Assembly: GCA_051888775.1 (NCBI GenBank)
Contig: JBJFCE010000081.1
Span: 1-35,632, forward strand
Source of the DNA: JBJFCE01 sp051888775
GTDB lineage: Bacteria > Bacillota > Clostridia > Lachnospirales > Lachnospiraceae
DNA length: 35,632 bases
Reading direction: 5' to 3'
The notes under the pieces are model-generated. The model worked only from the letters and a program-made list of their open reading frames with translations. It made no database searches and was not told the DNA's origin. The first letter of the stretch is position 1. The number at the start of each line of letters is the position of its first letter. Shown piece after piece: positions 14,395 to 21,829 of this stretch. The position numbers and the translations under genes are program-made.

Positions 14395-17300
14395 ATGGAA
14401 ATGATAACGGCACCCATTCGGGAGATGGGTGAATATGATGAGATTCATAGGGCGCTTGGCAAGCGGGAAAGCGTAGCGCTGACAGGCTGCGTGGATTCCC
14501 AGAAGGTGCATATGTTATACAGTATCAGCGATGGTTTTCCGGTGAAGATCATCGCTACTTATAGTGATTTACGTGCAAAGGAACTATATGAGGACTGCCA
14601 GTTTTATGACAGAAATGTCGTTTATTATCCTGCAAAGGATCTGATCTTTTATCAGGCGGATGTGCATGGAAACGAATTGGTCAAGGAGCGCATGAAGTGC
14701 ATCAGAAAGGTATTGGAAGGCGGCGAAGTAACGATCGTGACGACCTTTGACAGTCTGATGACACCGCAGGTGCCGCCGGAGATCTTCGGAGCGCATATTT
14801 TATCTCTGGAAAAAGGCGGGAGTCTGCCCGAAAATGAACTGGCGAATTTACTTGTGGTGATGGGCTATGAGAAAAACTATCAGGTGGAAGCGCCGGGTCA
14901 GTTTTCGGTACGCGGCGGAATTGTGGATATCTTTGATCTGACGGAGGAAAATCCGTACCGTATCGAGTTGTGGGGCGATGAGATCGAATCGATCCGCAGT
15001 TTTGACATTCTGAGCCAGCGTTCCATTGAGAGCATGGATCAGGTAAAGATCTATCCGGCGACGGAGATGATTCTGGACGAGGAACGAATGAAGCAGGGGC
15101 TTGCGCGCATTGAAAAGGATGCTACGGAAACGGAAAAGCGCATGCGCGAGGCGTTTCAGACGGAGGAAGCCCACAGAATCCGGCAGATGATCACGGAGTT
15201 AAAGGAGCAGGTCATCGAGTTTTTATCGATTGATGCTTCCGGCTATCTGAATCTGGAAAGCTATATCCGGTATTTTTATCCGGAGGCGGCATGCTTTTTA
15301 CAGCTTCTGCAAAAGGAGCGGGTACTCGTCGTATTGGATGAGCCGGCGCGTATCAGAGAGCATGCGGATGCTGTGGAACTGGAATTTCGGGAAAGCATGA
15401 TGCATCGGGCGGAAAAAGGATATCTTTTGCCGGGACAAATGGATCTTCTGATGAGCGTGCAGGAAAGCTTTGCACGTCTGGAGGGATACGGGTTGTTGTC
15501 CTTATCCATGATGGATTTTAAAAATGTACCGATCAAATGGAAGCATAAATTCGGCATTACTGCCAAGACGGTGGCTTCTTATAATAATAGTTTCGAGGCG
15601 CTTTTAAAGGATCTGGAGCGGTATCGCAAAAAAGGATACCGTGTTGTTTTGCTGTCTTCTTCCAGAACGCGTGCCAAGCGTCTGGCGGAGGATATCCGCG
15701 GATATGAATTGAATGCGTGGTATACCGAGGACTGCGATAAGGTACTGCAGCCGGGCGAGATCGCCAGTGTATGCGGTACGGTGCGAAAAGGCTTCGAGTA
15801 TCCGGAGCTGCAGTTTGTAGTCCTGTCCGAGACGGATATTTTTACGGCACATAAGGTAAAGAAACGCTATAAGAAGACGTATGAGGGGCAGAAAATACAG
15901 AATTTCTCCGATCTGAAGGTAGGAGATTATGTTGTCCATGAGAGTCATGGTCTCGGAATCTATCAGGGTATCGAGAAGATTGAAGTGGACAAAGTCGTTA
16001 AGGATTATATGAAGATCGAGTACGGCGGCGGAGGGGTACTTTACATTCCGGCGACCGGACTGGATGTGATACAGAAATATGCGTCTGCGGATGCAGCGAA
16101 GAAGCCGAAGCTCAATAAGCTCGGCTCTCCGGAATGGGAAAAGACAAAGTCGAGAGTGCGCGGAGCAGTCGCAGAGGTGGCAAAGGATCTGGTGGAGCTG
16201 TATGCCACAAGGCAGCAGAAGGAGGGCTTCGTCTACGGACCGGATACGGTGTGGCAGCGTGAATTTGAGGAAATGTTTCCTTATGAGGAGACAAGGGATC
16301 AGTTAGAGGCGATTGCGGCGACCAAGGCGGACATGCAGAGCAGTAAGATCATGGACCGCCTGATCTGTGGTGATGTCGGCTACGGCAAGACGGAGATTGC
16401 GATTCGGGCGGCATTTAAAGCAGTTCAGGAAAATAAACAGGTTGCCTATCTCGTGCCGACGACGATTCTGGCCCAGCAGCATTATAATACCTTTGTTCAG
16501 AGAATGAAGGAATTTCCTGTACGGATCGATCTGCTGTCACGTTTCAGGACGCCTGCCCAGCAGAAAAAAACAGTGGAGGATCTGCGTAGGGGCCTGGTGG
16601 ATATTGTCATCGGCACGCACAGACTCCTGTCCTCCGATGTGGCATTCAAGGATCTTGGGCTATTGGTGATCGATGAGGAACAGCGCTTTGGCGTTACACA
16701 TAAGGAAAAGATCAAGAAACTGAAAAATGATGTGGATGTACTGACTTTGACAGCAACCCCGATTCCGAGAACGCTTCATATGAGCCTGATCGGAATCCGG
16801 GATATGAGTGTGCTGGAGGAAGCGCCCGGAGAGCGTATGCCGATCCAGACCTATGTCATGGATTATAATGAGGAAATGGTCCGGGAAGCGATTGTCAGGG
16901 AACTGTCCCGAAACGGGCAGGTATACTATGTCTACAACAGAGTCAATAATATAGCGGATATTACGGATAAGCTCAGGCAGCTTGTTCCGGAGGCAAATAT
17001 TGAGTTTGCCCACGGGCAGATGAAAGAGACAGAGCTTGAGAGAATTATGTTTGACTTTATCAACGGGGACATTGATGTACTGGTATCCACAACGATCATC
17101 GAAACGGGACTGGATATCCCCAACGTCAACACCATGATCATCCATGATGCGGATACCATGGGCTTGTCGCAGTTGTATCAGCTGCGTGGGCGTGTAGGGC
17201 GCTCCAATCGGACTGCATATGCGTTTTTGATGTATAAGCGTGACAAAATGTTGCGCGAGATTGCAGAGAAGCGGCTTCAGGCGATCCGGGAGTTTACGGA

Positions 17301-17937
17301 TCTGGGGAGCGGCTTTAAGATCGCCATGCGCGATTTGGAGATCCGCGGTGCCGGTAATCTGCTTGGAGCAGAGCAGCACGGGCATATGCAGGCAGTCGGC
17401 TATGATCTGTACTGTAAGATGTTAAATGAAGCGGTCAAGAGACTGAAGGGCGTGGAGATGCGGTCCGGTTTTACAACAACGGTGGATCTGGATGTGGATG
17501 CATTTATTCCGCCGGCATATATTGTGAATGAAGTGCAAAAGCTGGATATCTATAAAAGAATTGCAAGTGTGGAAAATGAGGAACAGGCAGAGGATATGCG
17601 GGAAGAGCTGCGGGATCGTTTCGGTACGCTGCCAAAATCCGTGGATCATCTGCTGAGAATTTCTTTGATCCGTGTATCAGCACACAATCTGTATTGTACG
17701 GAGATCCGCGGAAAAGTCGGTAATATCAGGATAAGCGTGCTGCCTCAGGCGCCGGTCAATGTACAGAGGATACCGGAATTTCTGGCTTCCTTTAGCGGGA
17801 AGATGGATTTTGAGACAAAGGGAACTCCGGCCTTTGTACTGAAATATAAGAAATTCGGACTGGTAGAAAAGGATGAGCAGTATCTGATGGCGCAGACGGA
17901 GGAGATTCTTAGGAGGTTCAAAGCATTATATGAATGA
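14395..17937 (+). CDS. mfd: Transcription-repair coupling factor
   Basis: An ATP-driven DNA translocase that removes RNA polymerase stalled at damage and recruits UvrA. The 1180-residue length is typical. Domains are: UvrB-like N-terminus (about 1-460, with RGGIVDIFDL), RNA polymerase-interacting CarD-like domain (about 495-565, LKVGDYVVHESHGLGIY), superfamily 2 helicase with Walker A GDVGYGKTE near 658, DEEQ near 758, TATPIPRT and TTIIETGLDIPN, QLRGRVGRSNRTAYAF, and the C-terminal UvrA-masking TRCF domain (about 1000-1120). TAGGAG precedes ATG 14395. Its last 8 bases overlap the next gene, so the SGNH gene is translationally linked. Confidence 0.97.
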   Translation: MEMITAPIREMGEYDEIHRALGKRESVALTGCVDSQKVHMLYSISDGFPVKIIATYSDLRAKELYEDCQFYDRNVVYYPAKDLIFYQADVHGNELVKERMKCIRKVLEGGEVTIVTTFDSLMTPQVPPEIFGAHILSLEKGGSLPENELANLLVVMGYEKNYQVEAPGQFSVRGGIVDIFDLTEENPYRIELWGDEIESIRSFDILSQRSIESMDQVKIYPATEMILDEERMKQGLARIEKDATETEKRMREAFQTEEAHRIRQMITELKEQVIEFLSIDASGYLNLESYIRYFYPEAACFLQLLQKERVLVVLDEPARIREHADAVELEFRESMMHRAEKGYLLPGQMDLLMSVQESFARLEGYGLLSLSMMDFKNVPIKWKHKFGITAKTVASYNNSFEALLKDLERYRKKGYRVVLLSSSRTRAKRLAEDIRGYELNAWYTEDCDKVLQPGEIASVCGTVRKGFEYPELQFVVLSETDIFTAHKVKKRYKKTYEGQKIQNFSDLKVGDYVVHESHGLGIYQGIEKIEVDKVVKDYMKIEYGGGGVLYIPATGLDVIQKYASADAAKKPKLNKLGSPEWEKTKSRVRGAVAEVAKDLVELYATRQQKEGFVYGPDTVWQREFEEMFPYEETRDQLEAIAATKADMQSSKIMDRLICGDVGYGKTEIAIRAAFKAVQENKQVAYLVPTTILAQQHYNTFVQRMKEFPVRIDLLSRFRTPAQQKKTVEDLRRGLVDIVIGTHRLLSSDVAFKDLGLLVIDEEQRFGVTHKEKIKKLKNDVDVLTLTATPIPRTLHMSLIGIRDMSVLEEAPGERMPIQTYVMDYNEEMVREAIVRELSRNGQVYYVYNRVNNIADITDKLRQLVPEANIEFAHGQMKETELERIMFDFINGDIDVLVSTTIIETGLDIPNVNTMIIHDADTMGLSQLYQLRGRVGRSNRTAYAFLMYKRDKMLREIAEKRLQAIREFTDLGSGFKIAMRDLEIRGAGNLLGAEQHGHMQAVGYDLYCKMLNEAVKRLKGVEMRSGFTTTVDLDVDAFIPPAYIVNEVQKLDIYKRIASVENEEQAEDMREELRDRFGTLPKSVDHLLRISLIRVSAHNLYCTEIRGKVGNIRISVLPQAPVNVQRIPEFLASFSGKMDFETKGTPAFVLKYKKFGLVEKDEQYLMAQTEEILRRFKALYE

Positions 17938-18811
17938 AAAAAACGGTATGGCAAAATTGATCTTAGTTGTGATCATTGCTGTATTGTGTCTGGTAGCGTG
18001 GAGAAGGTTGTCTAAGGATCTTTCAACGGAAGAGGGAAATCAGAAGATTGCACAAAATGCGGAAAGTTTTTCGGAAATAACCATGCAGCCGGAAAATGCC
18101 ATTTCTTATAAGGAAGTGACGGATGAAGCGTTTAAAGAAGCGGCAGAGTACCTGTCAGGAGATTTTATGTATGACGGAAGATGGCAGAAAATCCTTTGTA
18201 TCGGAGACAGCCTTACGGAAGGCGTACAGAGTCAGGCACAGGCACCATGGGAAAATCCGTGGCCCACAGTGATGCGTATCTTTTTGACAACGCAGGACGG
18301 CTGGTATGCGGAAGTGGAGAATGCGGGAATCGGCGGTTCCACGATATGGAGCGGCGGTGTCTATCCGATGTGTGAACGAATCCAAAGCTGTGGTGATGCA
18401 GATGCCGTGTTTGTCATGGGTGGTGAAAATGACTGGATGTACGGTGTCGACTGTCCGCTGGGAAGCTTGGAGGAACCAGGCACTTTTATGTATGATACCA
18501 ATCGGATGTTTCAGTACATCAAAGAGCGCTATGCTGATGCGGATGTGTTTATTATCTTACCGCTTGACACAAACAGACAGCCGGAAGAAGGCGGTGTATC
18601 ATTGGACGAGTTTCGGAATGTAGAAAAGGTGCTGGCGGAATTCTATGGATTTTATGTGATTGATCTGCCGGGACGGGGAATCTTATCTGCGGCAGATTCC
18701 GAAACGCGGGAGGCATATTTTTCCGATGATATTCATCCCAATACGTATGGCTATCAGATTCTGGGAACGCTTATCACGGCACAGGCACTTCAGATGTCCG
18801 AGGCAAAGTGA
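17930..18811 (+). CDS. Membrane-anchored SGNH/GDSL hydrolase
   Basis: A 293-residue protein with one N-terminal membrane helix (KLILVVIIAVLCLVAW, about 9-24) and an extracellular SGNH hydrolase domain. Catalytic blocks are GDSLTEG with Ser94, AGIGGSTIW as the glycine block, GGENDWM as the Asn block, and DDIHPNTYGY with Asp266 and His269. Such enzymes remove acyl groups from glycans, peptidoglycan or lipids; the substrate is not evident. ATG 17930 overlaps the mfd stop and has AGGAGG 13 bases upstream. Repeat B2 begins two bases after the stop. A second SGNH protein at 31265 is of a different subtype. Confidence 0.9.
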   Translation: MNEKNGMAKLILVVIIAVLCLVAWRRLSKDLSTEEGNQKIAQNAESFSEITMQPENAISYKEVTDEAFKEAAEYLSGDFMYDGRWQKILCIGDSLTEGVQSQAQAPWENPWPTVMRIFLTTQDGWYAEVENAGIGGSTIWSGGVYPMCERIQSCGDADAVFVMGGENDWMYGVDCPLGSLEEPGTFMYDTNRMFQYIKERYADADVFIILPLDTNRQPEEGGVSLDEFRNVEKVLAEFYGFYVIDLPGRGILSAADSETREAYFSDDIHPNTYGYQILGTLITAQALQMSEAK

Positions 18812-18813
18812 GA

Positions 18814-19009
18814 GTAACAATTCAGCCGATAACGCCTCCAAGTGGGATTTGCTGGTATCCTGTGTCCGGCGGCACGTTCTCACTCCGTGAAAAAGCGCAG
18901 CGGACACTAGGCTCGACAAAACCTCGCCAAGTGCCGGCGTTTTTCAAGGACCGCCGGACACAGGATACCGGCGAATCCCGCTCGGAGGCGTTATCGGCTG
19001 AATTGTTAC
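18814..19009 (+). repeat. Family B palindromic element, copy B2
   Basis: A 196-bp element with 59-bp arms (18814-18872 and 18951-19009, outer end GTAACAATTCAGCC) that differ at only four positions, all transitions; three of these give T-G pairs in a plus-strand transcript. The 78-bp core shares GTTCTCACTCCGTGAAAAA and GTGCCGGCGTTTTTCAAGG with B1, but the inner stem has decayed (GGACACTAGGC instead of GGTACATAAGG). The arms are unrelated to those of B1 and twice as long. It starts 2 bases after the SGNH stop codon. Confidence 0.88.
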
Positions 19010-19098
19010 GGAAAACTTTCGGAAATGGAATTGTAAAAGTATAATTTTTGGGGTAAAAAGAAGTGCAATTATGACGGTATCCTACAACGGGAAAAGAA

Positions 19099-19127
19099 TT
19101 GAAAACCCGAGGATTTTCAAGTAAACT
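19099..19127 (+). promoter_or_regulatory. Candidate promoter and operator for the sugar cassette
   Basis: TTGAAA at 19099-19104 and TAAACT at 19122-19127 have a 17-base spacer. A perfect inverted repeat TTGAAAA-N8-TTTTCAA (19099-19120) covers the -35 and spacer, placed as a repressor site would be. It lies in the 134-bp stretch between repeats B2 and A2, the only ordinary sequence in the 568 bp before xylB. If used, the leader carries the whole of repeat A2. Confidence 0.5.
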
Positions 19128-19143
19128 ATACTTATGAAAGTAT

Positions 19144-19348
19144 TAGGTGATTGCGAAACTCTGCCTGTGGGATGAGACCGGTGCTGATAGAACTGTCGGT
19201 GGCAGGCACGCTTTCGCTACACCTCGTCCGTAACGGTACATAAGGCACCAAAATACGGTGCCTAAGCACCGACGGACTCCCAGTACCTGCGACCGACAGG
19301 TCTATCAGCACCGATTCCATCCCGCAGACAGAGTTTCGCAATCACCTA
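19144..19348 (+). mobile_element. Family A palindromic element, copy A2, with 10-bp target duplication
   Basis: A 205-bp element with ends TAGGTGATTGCG...CGCAATCACCTA. ATGAAAGTAT occurs directly before it (19134-19143) and directly after it (19349-19358), as expected for a target-site duplication. The arms of about 65 bp are about 88% complementary. The core holds GCACGCTTTCGCTACACC, then CGTCCGT pairing with ACGGAC, GGTACATAAGG and CCTAAGCACC. In the apical stem the pairs are GGCACC/GGTGCC, while the other A copies have GGTGCC/GGCACC. It encodes no transposase, so it would be a non-autonomous, MITE-like element. It lies 31 bases before xylB. Confidence 0.92.
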
Positions 19349-19379
19349 ATGAAAGTATGATTGAAAGGAACAGAAAAAG

Positions 19380-20849
19380 ATGTTATATGTAGGAATTGAT
19401 CTGGGCACCTCGGCGGTAAAATTGCTGCTGATGGATGAGAAGGGTGCCATACAGAAAATCGTATCCAAGGAATATCCGATCTATTTTCCGCATCCGGGCT
19501 GGTCGGAGCAGAAGCCGGAGGACTGGTATGAGAAGAGTATGGAAGGCTTAAAAGAACTGCTCTGCGAATGTGACAAATCACAGGTTGCCGGTATCAGCTT
19601 CGGAGGACAGATGCACGGACTGGTCATTCTGGACGAGCAGGATGAAGTCATTCGTCCGGCATTGCTGTGGAATGACGGCAGGACCTATGAGGAGTGCGAT
19701 TATCTGAACAATGTGATCGGAAAAGAGAAGCTTTCCGAATATACAGCCAATATTGCATTCACCGGATTTACGGCACCGAAAGTATTGTGGGTAAAGAATA
19801 AGGAGCCGGAGAATTTCGCAAGGATCAAAAAGATCATGCTGCCGAAGGATTATCTGGCATACAGACTGACCGGAGTACATTGCACTGATGTTTCCGATGC
19901 ATCCGGTATGCTGCTATTTGACGTCAAGAACCGTTGCTGGTCTAAGGAAATGCTGGATATCTGCGGCATTACAGAGGACATGATGGCAAAGGTATATGAA
20001 AGCTATGAATGTGTCGGCACTTTGCTTCCGGAGATTGCAAAAGAGCTGGGAGTATCCGAGAACGTCAAGGTTGCGGCGGGTGCCGGTGACAATGCGGCAG
20101 CGGCAGTCGGAACCGGAACGGTCGGAGACGGCAGATGCAATATTTCTCTCGGTACAAGCGGTACGATCTTTATTTCCATGAAGGATTTCGGCGTGGATAA
20201 ATACAATGCCCTGCATGCGTTCGGACATGCGGACGGACATTATCATCTGATGGGCTGTATGTTAAGTGCAGCTTCCTGCAATAAATGGTGGATGGACGAT
20301 ATCATCGGAACGAAGGATTATGCTGCCGAGCAGAAGGCAATTGAAAAGCTTGGTCAGAATCATGTATATTTCCTGCCGTATCTGATGGGAGAGCGTTCTC
20401 CGCACAATGATCCGAATGCAAGAGGTACGTTTATCGGTCTGACCATGGACACGAGCAGAGCGGATATGACGCAGGCGGTACTGGAAGGTGTGGCATTTGC
20501 GCTTCGTGATTCCTTTGAGGTGGCAAAAGCACTTGGGGTACATATTGAGCGTACAAAAATCTGCGGCGGCGGAGCAAAGAGTCCGCTTTGGAAGAAGATC
20601 ATTGCCAATGTTTTGAATGTGAAAGTAGATGTTATTGAGAGCGAGGAAGGTCCTGCCATGGGCGGTGCGATGTTGGCAGCGGTTGCCTGCGGTGAATATC
20701 GCAGTGTAGAAGAAATCGCCGACCGTCTGGTAAAGGTCATTGATACAGTAGAACCCGAAGCAGAGCTTGTAGAAGCCTATGAAGCGCGCTATCAGCAGTT
20801 TAAACAGATCTATCCGGCGTGCAAAGAACTGTTTCGCAAGATTCAGTAA
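19380..20849 (+). CDS. xylB: FGGY-family sugar kinase, xylulokinase-like
   Basis: Phosphorylates a ketopentose (D-xylulose in the named family) with ATP. The 489-residue FGGY kinase starts LYVGIDLGTSAVKLLLMDEKG and has GGQMHGLVILD (about 76-86), WNDGRTYEEC, AGAGDNAAAAVGTG (about 235-248, carrying the likely catalytic Asp), GERSPHNDPNARG (about 338-350) and GGGAKSPLWKKIIANVLN near 400. Length and motifs fit xylulokinase. The FucI-like neighbour leaves D-ribulose or fuculose as alternative substrates. ATG 19380 has AAAGGAAC upstream. The gene sits between two family A elements of opposite core orientation. Confidence 0.88.
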   Translation: MLYVGIDLGTSAVKLLLMDEKGAIQKIVSKEYPIYFPHPGWSEQKPEDWYEKSMEGLKELLCECDKSQVAGISFGGQMHGLVILDEQDEVIRPALLWNDGRTYEECDYLNNVIGKEKLSEYTANIAFTGFTAPKVLWVKNKEPENFARIKKIMLPKDYLAYRLTGVHCTDVSDASGMLLFDVKNRCWSKEMLDICGITEDMMAKVYESYECVGTLLPEIAKELGVSENVKVAAGAGDNAAAAVGTGTVGDGRCNISLGTSGTIFISMKDFGVDKYNALHAFGHADGHYHLMGCMLSAASCNKWWMDDIIGTKDYAAEQKAIEKLGQNHVYFLPYLMGERSPHNDPNARGTFIGLTMDTSRADMTQAVLEGVAFALRDSFEVAKALGVHIERTKICGGGAKSPLWKKIIANVLNVKVDVIESEEGPAMGGAMLAAVACGEYRSVEEIADRLVKVIDTVEPEAELVEAYEARYQQFKQIYPACKELFRKIQ

Positions 20850-20853
20850 GAAA

Positions 20854-21058
20854 TAGGCGATTGCGAAATTCTGCCCGTAAAGCGGAACCGGTGCTGATAG
20901 ACCTATCGGTGACCGGTACTATGAGTCCGTCGGTACTTAGGTGCCGTATTTTGGCACCTTATGTACCGTTACGGACGAGGTGTAGCGAAAGCGTGCCGGT
21001 CACCGATAGATCTATCAGCACCGGTTTTGCTTTACGGACAGAGCTTCGCAATCGCCTA
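20854..21058 (-). mobile_element. Family A palindromic element, copy A3, with 9-bp target duplication
   Basis: Also 205 bp, with ends TAGGCGATTGCG...CGCAATCGCCTA. AGTAAGAAA occurs just before it (20845-20853) and just after it (21059-21067). The upstream copy includes the TAA stop of the kinase gene, so the insertion duplicated the stop region. The core points the opposite way to A2. Arms share the CGGTGCTGATAGA block with A2 but differ elsewhere, with matching changes on the opposite arm. One frame is open throughout on the plus strand (SPSVLRCRILAPYVPLRT), the same frame as in other A copies. Confidence 0.92.
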
Positions 21059-21086
21059 AGTAAGAAAAACCGAAAGGAGTTTGCAT

Positions 21087-21710
21087 ATGAAGATTTTAAG
21101 TGTTACGGACCCGGCTTTTCGCAAATACGGAAGAGTCGTAAAAGGAATTGATTTTTCGGAGCTTGTACAGAAGCTGAATGAGAACACGCCGTTACCTAAG
21201 GGCGTGGTCTATGAGCCGTCGGTTGCGGAATTTGAAGCACTTCCCGTTGCTGCACAGATTCAGGATAAGCTGTACGGGGAACTGGATATTCAGATCGGCT
21301 ACTGCAACGGTCATAATGCATTGTTAAATGCACTTGAATATCACAGAAGCTCCGAGATCAATGTGGCAGCTACGGATGCCGTATTGATGCTTGGATGTCA
21401 GCAGGATATCACGGATGAGTTTACCTATGAGACCGATCGGGTGGAGGCGTTTCTGGTACCGGCGGGAACTGCAGTAGAGATCTATGCAACAACTTTGCAC
21501 TATGCACCGTGCAATCCGGACAATCAGGGCTTCAAGGTGGGTGTGGTCCTGCCGAAGGGTACGAATTATCCGCTTGCAAGAAAGCATGAGGATCTTGAAG
21601 ATGCGCTGATCACAGCAACAAATAAGTGGCTGATCGGGCATGCCGAGGGAGGTCTGGATGCAGGCGCGCATATCGGGCTGATCGGGAAAAATCTGAATAT
21701 CAACGAATAA
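21087..21710 (+). CDS. DUF4867 family protein in a sugar cassette
   Basis: A 207-residue soluble protein of DUF4867, without an assigned function. It starts MKILSVTDPAFRKYG and contains VEAFLVPAGTAVEIYATTLHYAPC (about 131-154), a pattern like the metal-site strand of cupin-fold ureidoglycolate-lyase-type proteins, with His near 150. It lies between a FGGY kinase and a FucI-like isomerase. Since the cassette has no FucU/RbsD mutarotase, a role in sugar epimerisation, mutarotation or lyase chemistry is a reasonable guess only. ATG 21087 has AAAGGAG 7 bases upstream; the longer TTG start at 21081 would sit too close to it. Confidence 0.8.
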   Translation: MKILSVTDPAFRKYGRVVKGIDFSELVQKLNENTPLPKGVVYEPSVAEFEALPVAAQIQDKLYGELDIQIGYCNGHNALLNALEYHRSSEINVAATDAVLMLGCQQDITDEFTYETDRVEAFLVPAGTAVEIYATTLHYAPCNPDNQGFKVGVVLPKGTNYPLARKHEDLEDALITATNKWLIGHAEGGLDAGAHIGLIGKNLNINE

Positions 21711-21769
21711 GATGCAGAAAGAGCAGCCACAGCAGAAACTATGGGCTGCATGATGGAAATTATGTAAAA

Positions 21770-21791
21770 AATACCGGGGAATGCCGGTATT
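21770..21791 (+). ncRNA. Intercistronic hairpin before the isomerase gene
   Basis: AATACCGG pairs with CCGGTATT (8 bp) around a 6-base loop, in the 119-base spacer between the DUF4867 and isomerase genes. Only TTG follows, so it is a weak terminator at best. It may protect or process the operon mRNA. Confidence 0.5.
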
Positions 21792-21829
21792 TGAATAAAT
21801 GATTACAAATAAAATGGAGGATTAAGAGT

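Noticed and set aside
20819..21151. Open frame across element A3 (110 codons) as a gene
   Set aside because: It overlaps the kinase and DUF4867 genes, has no ribosome site, and its middle recurs in the other A copies as repeat translation.
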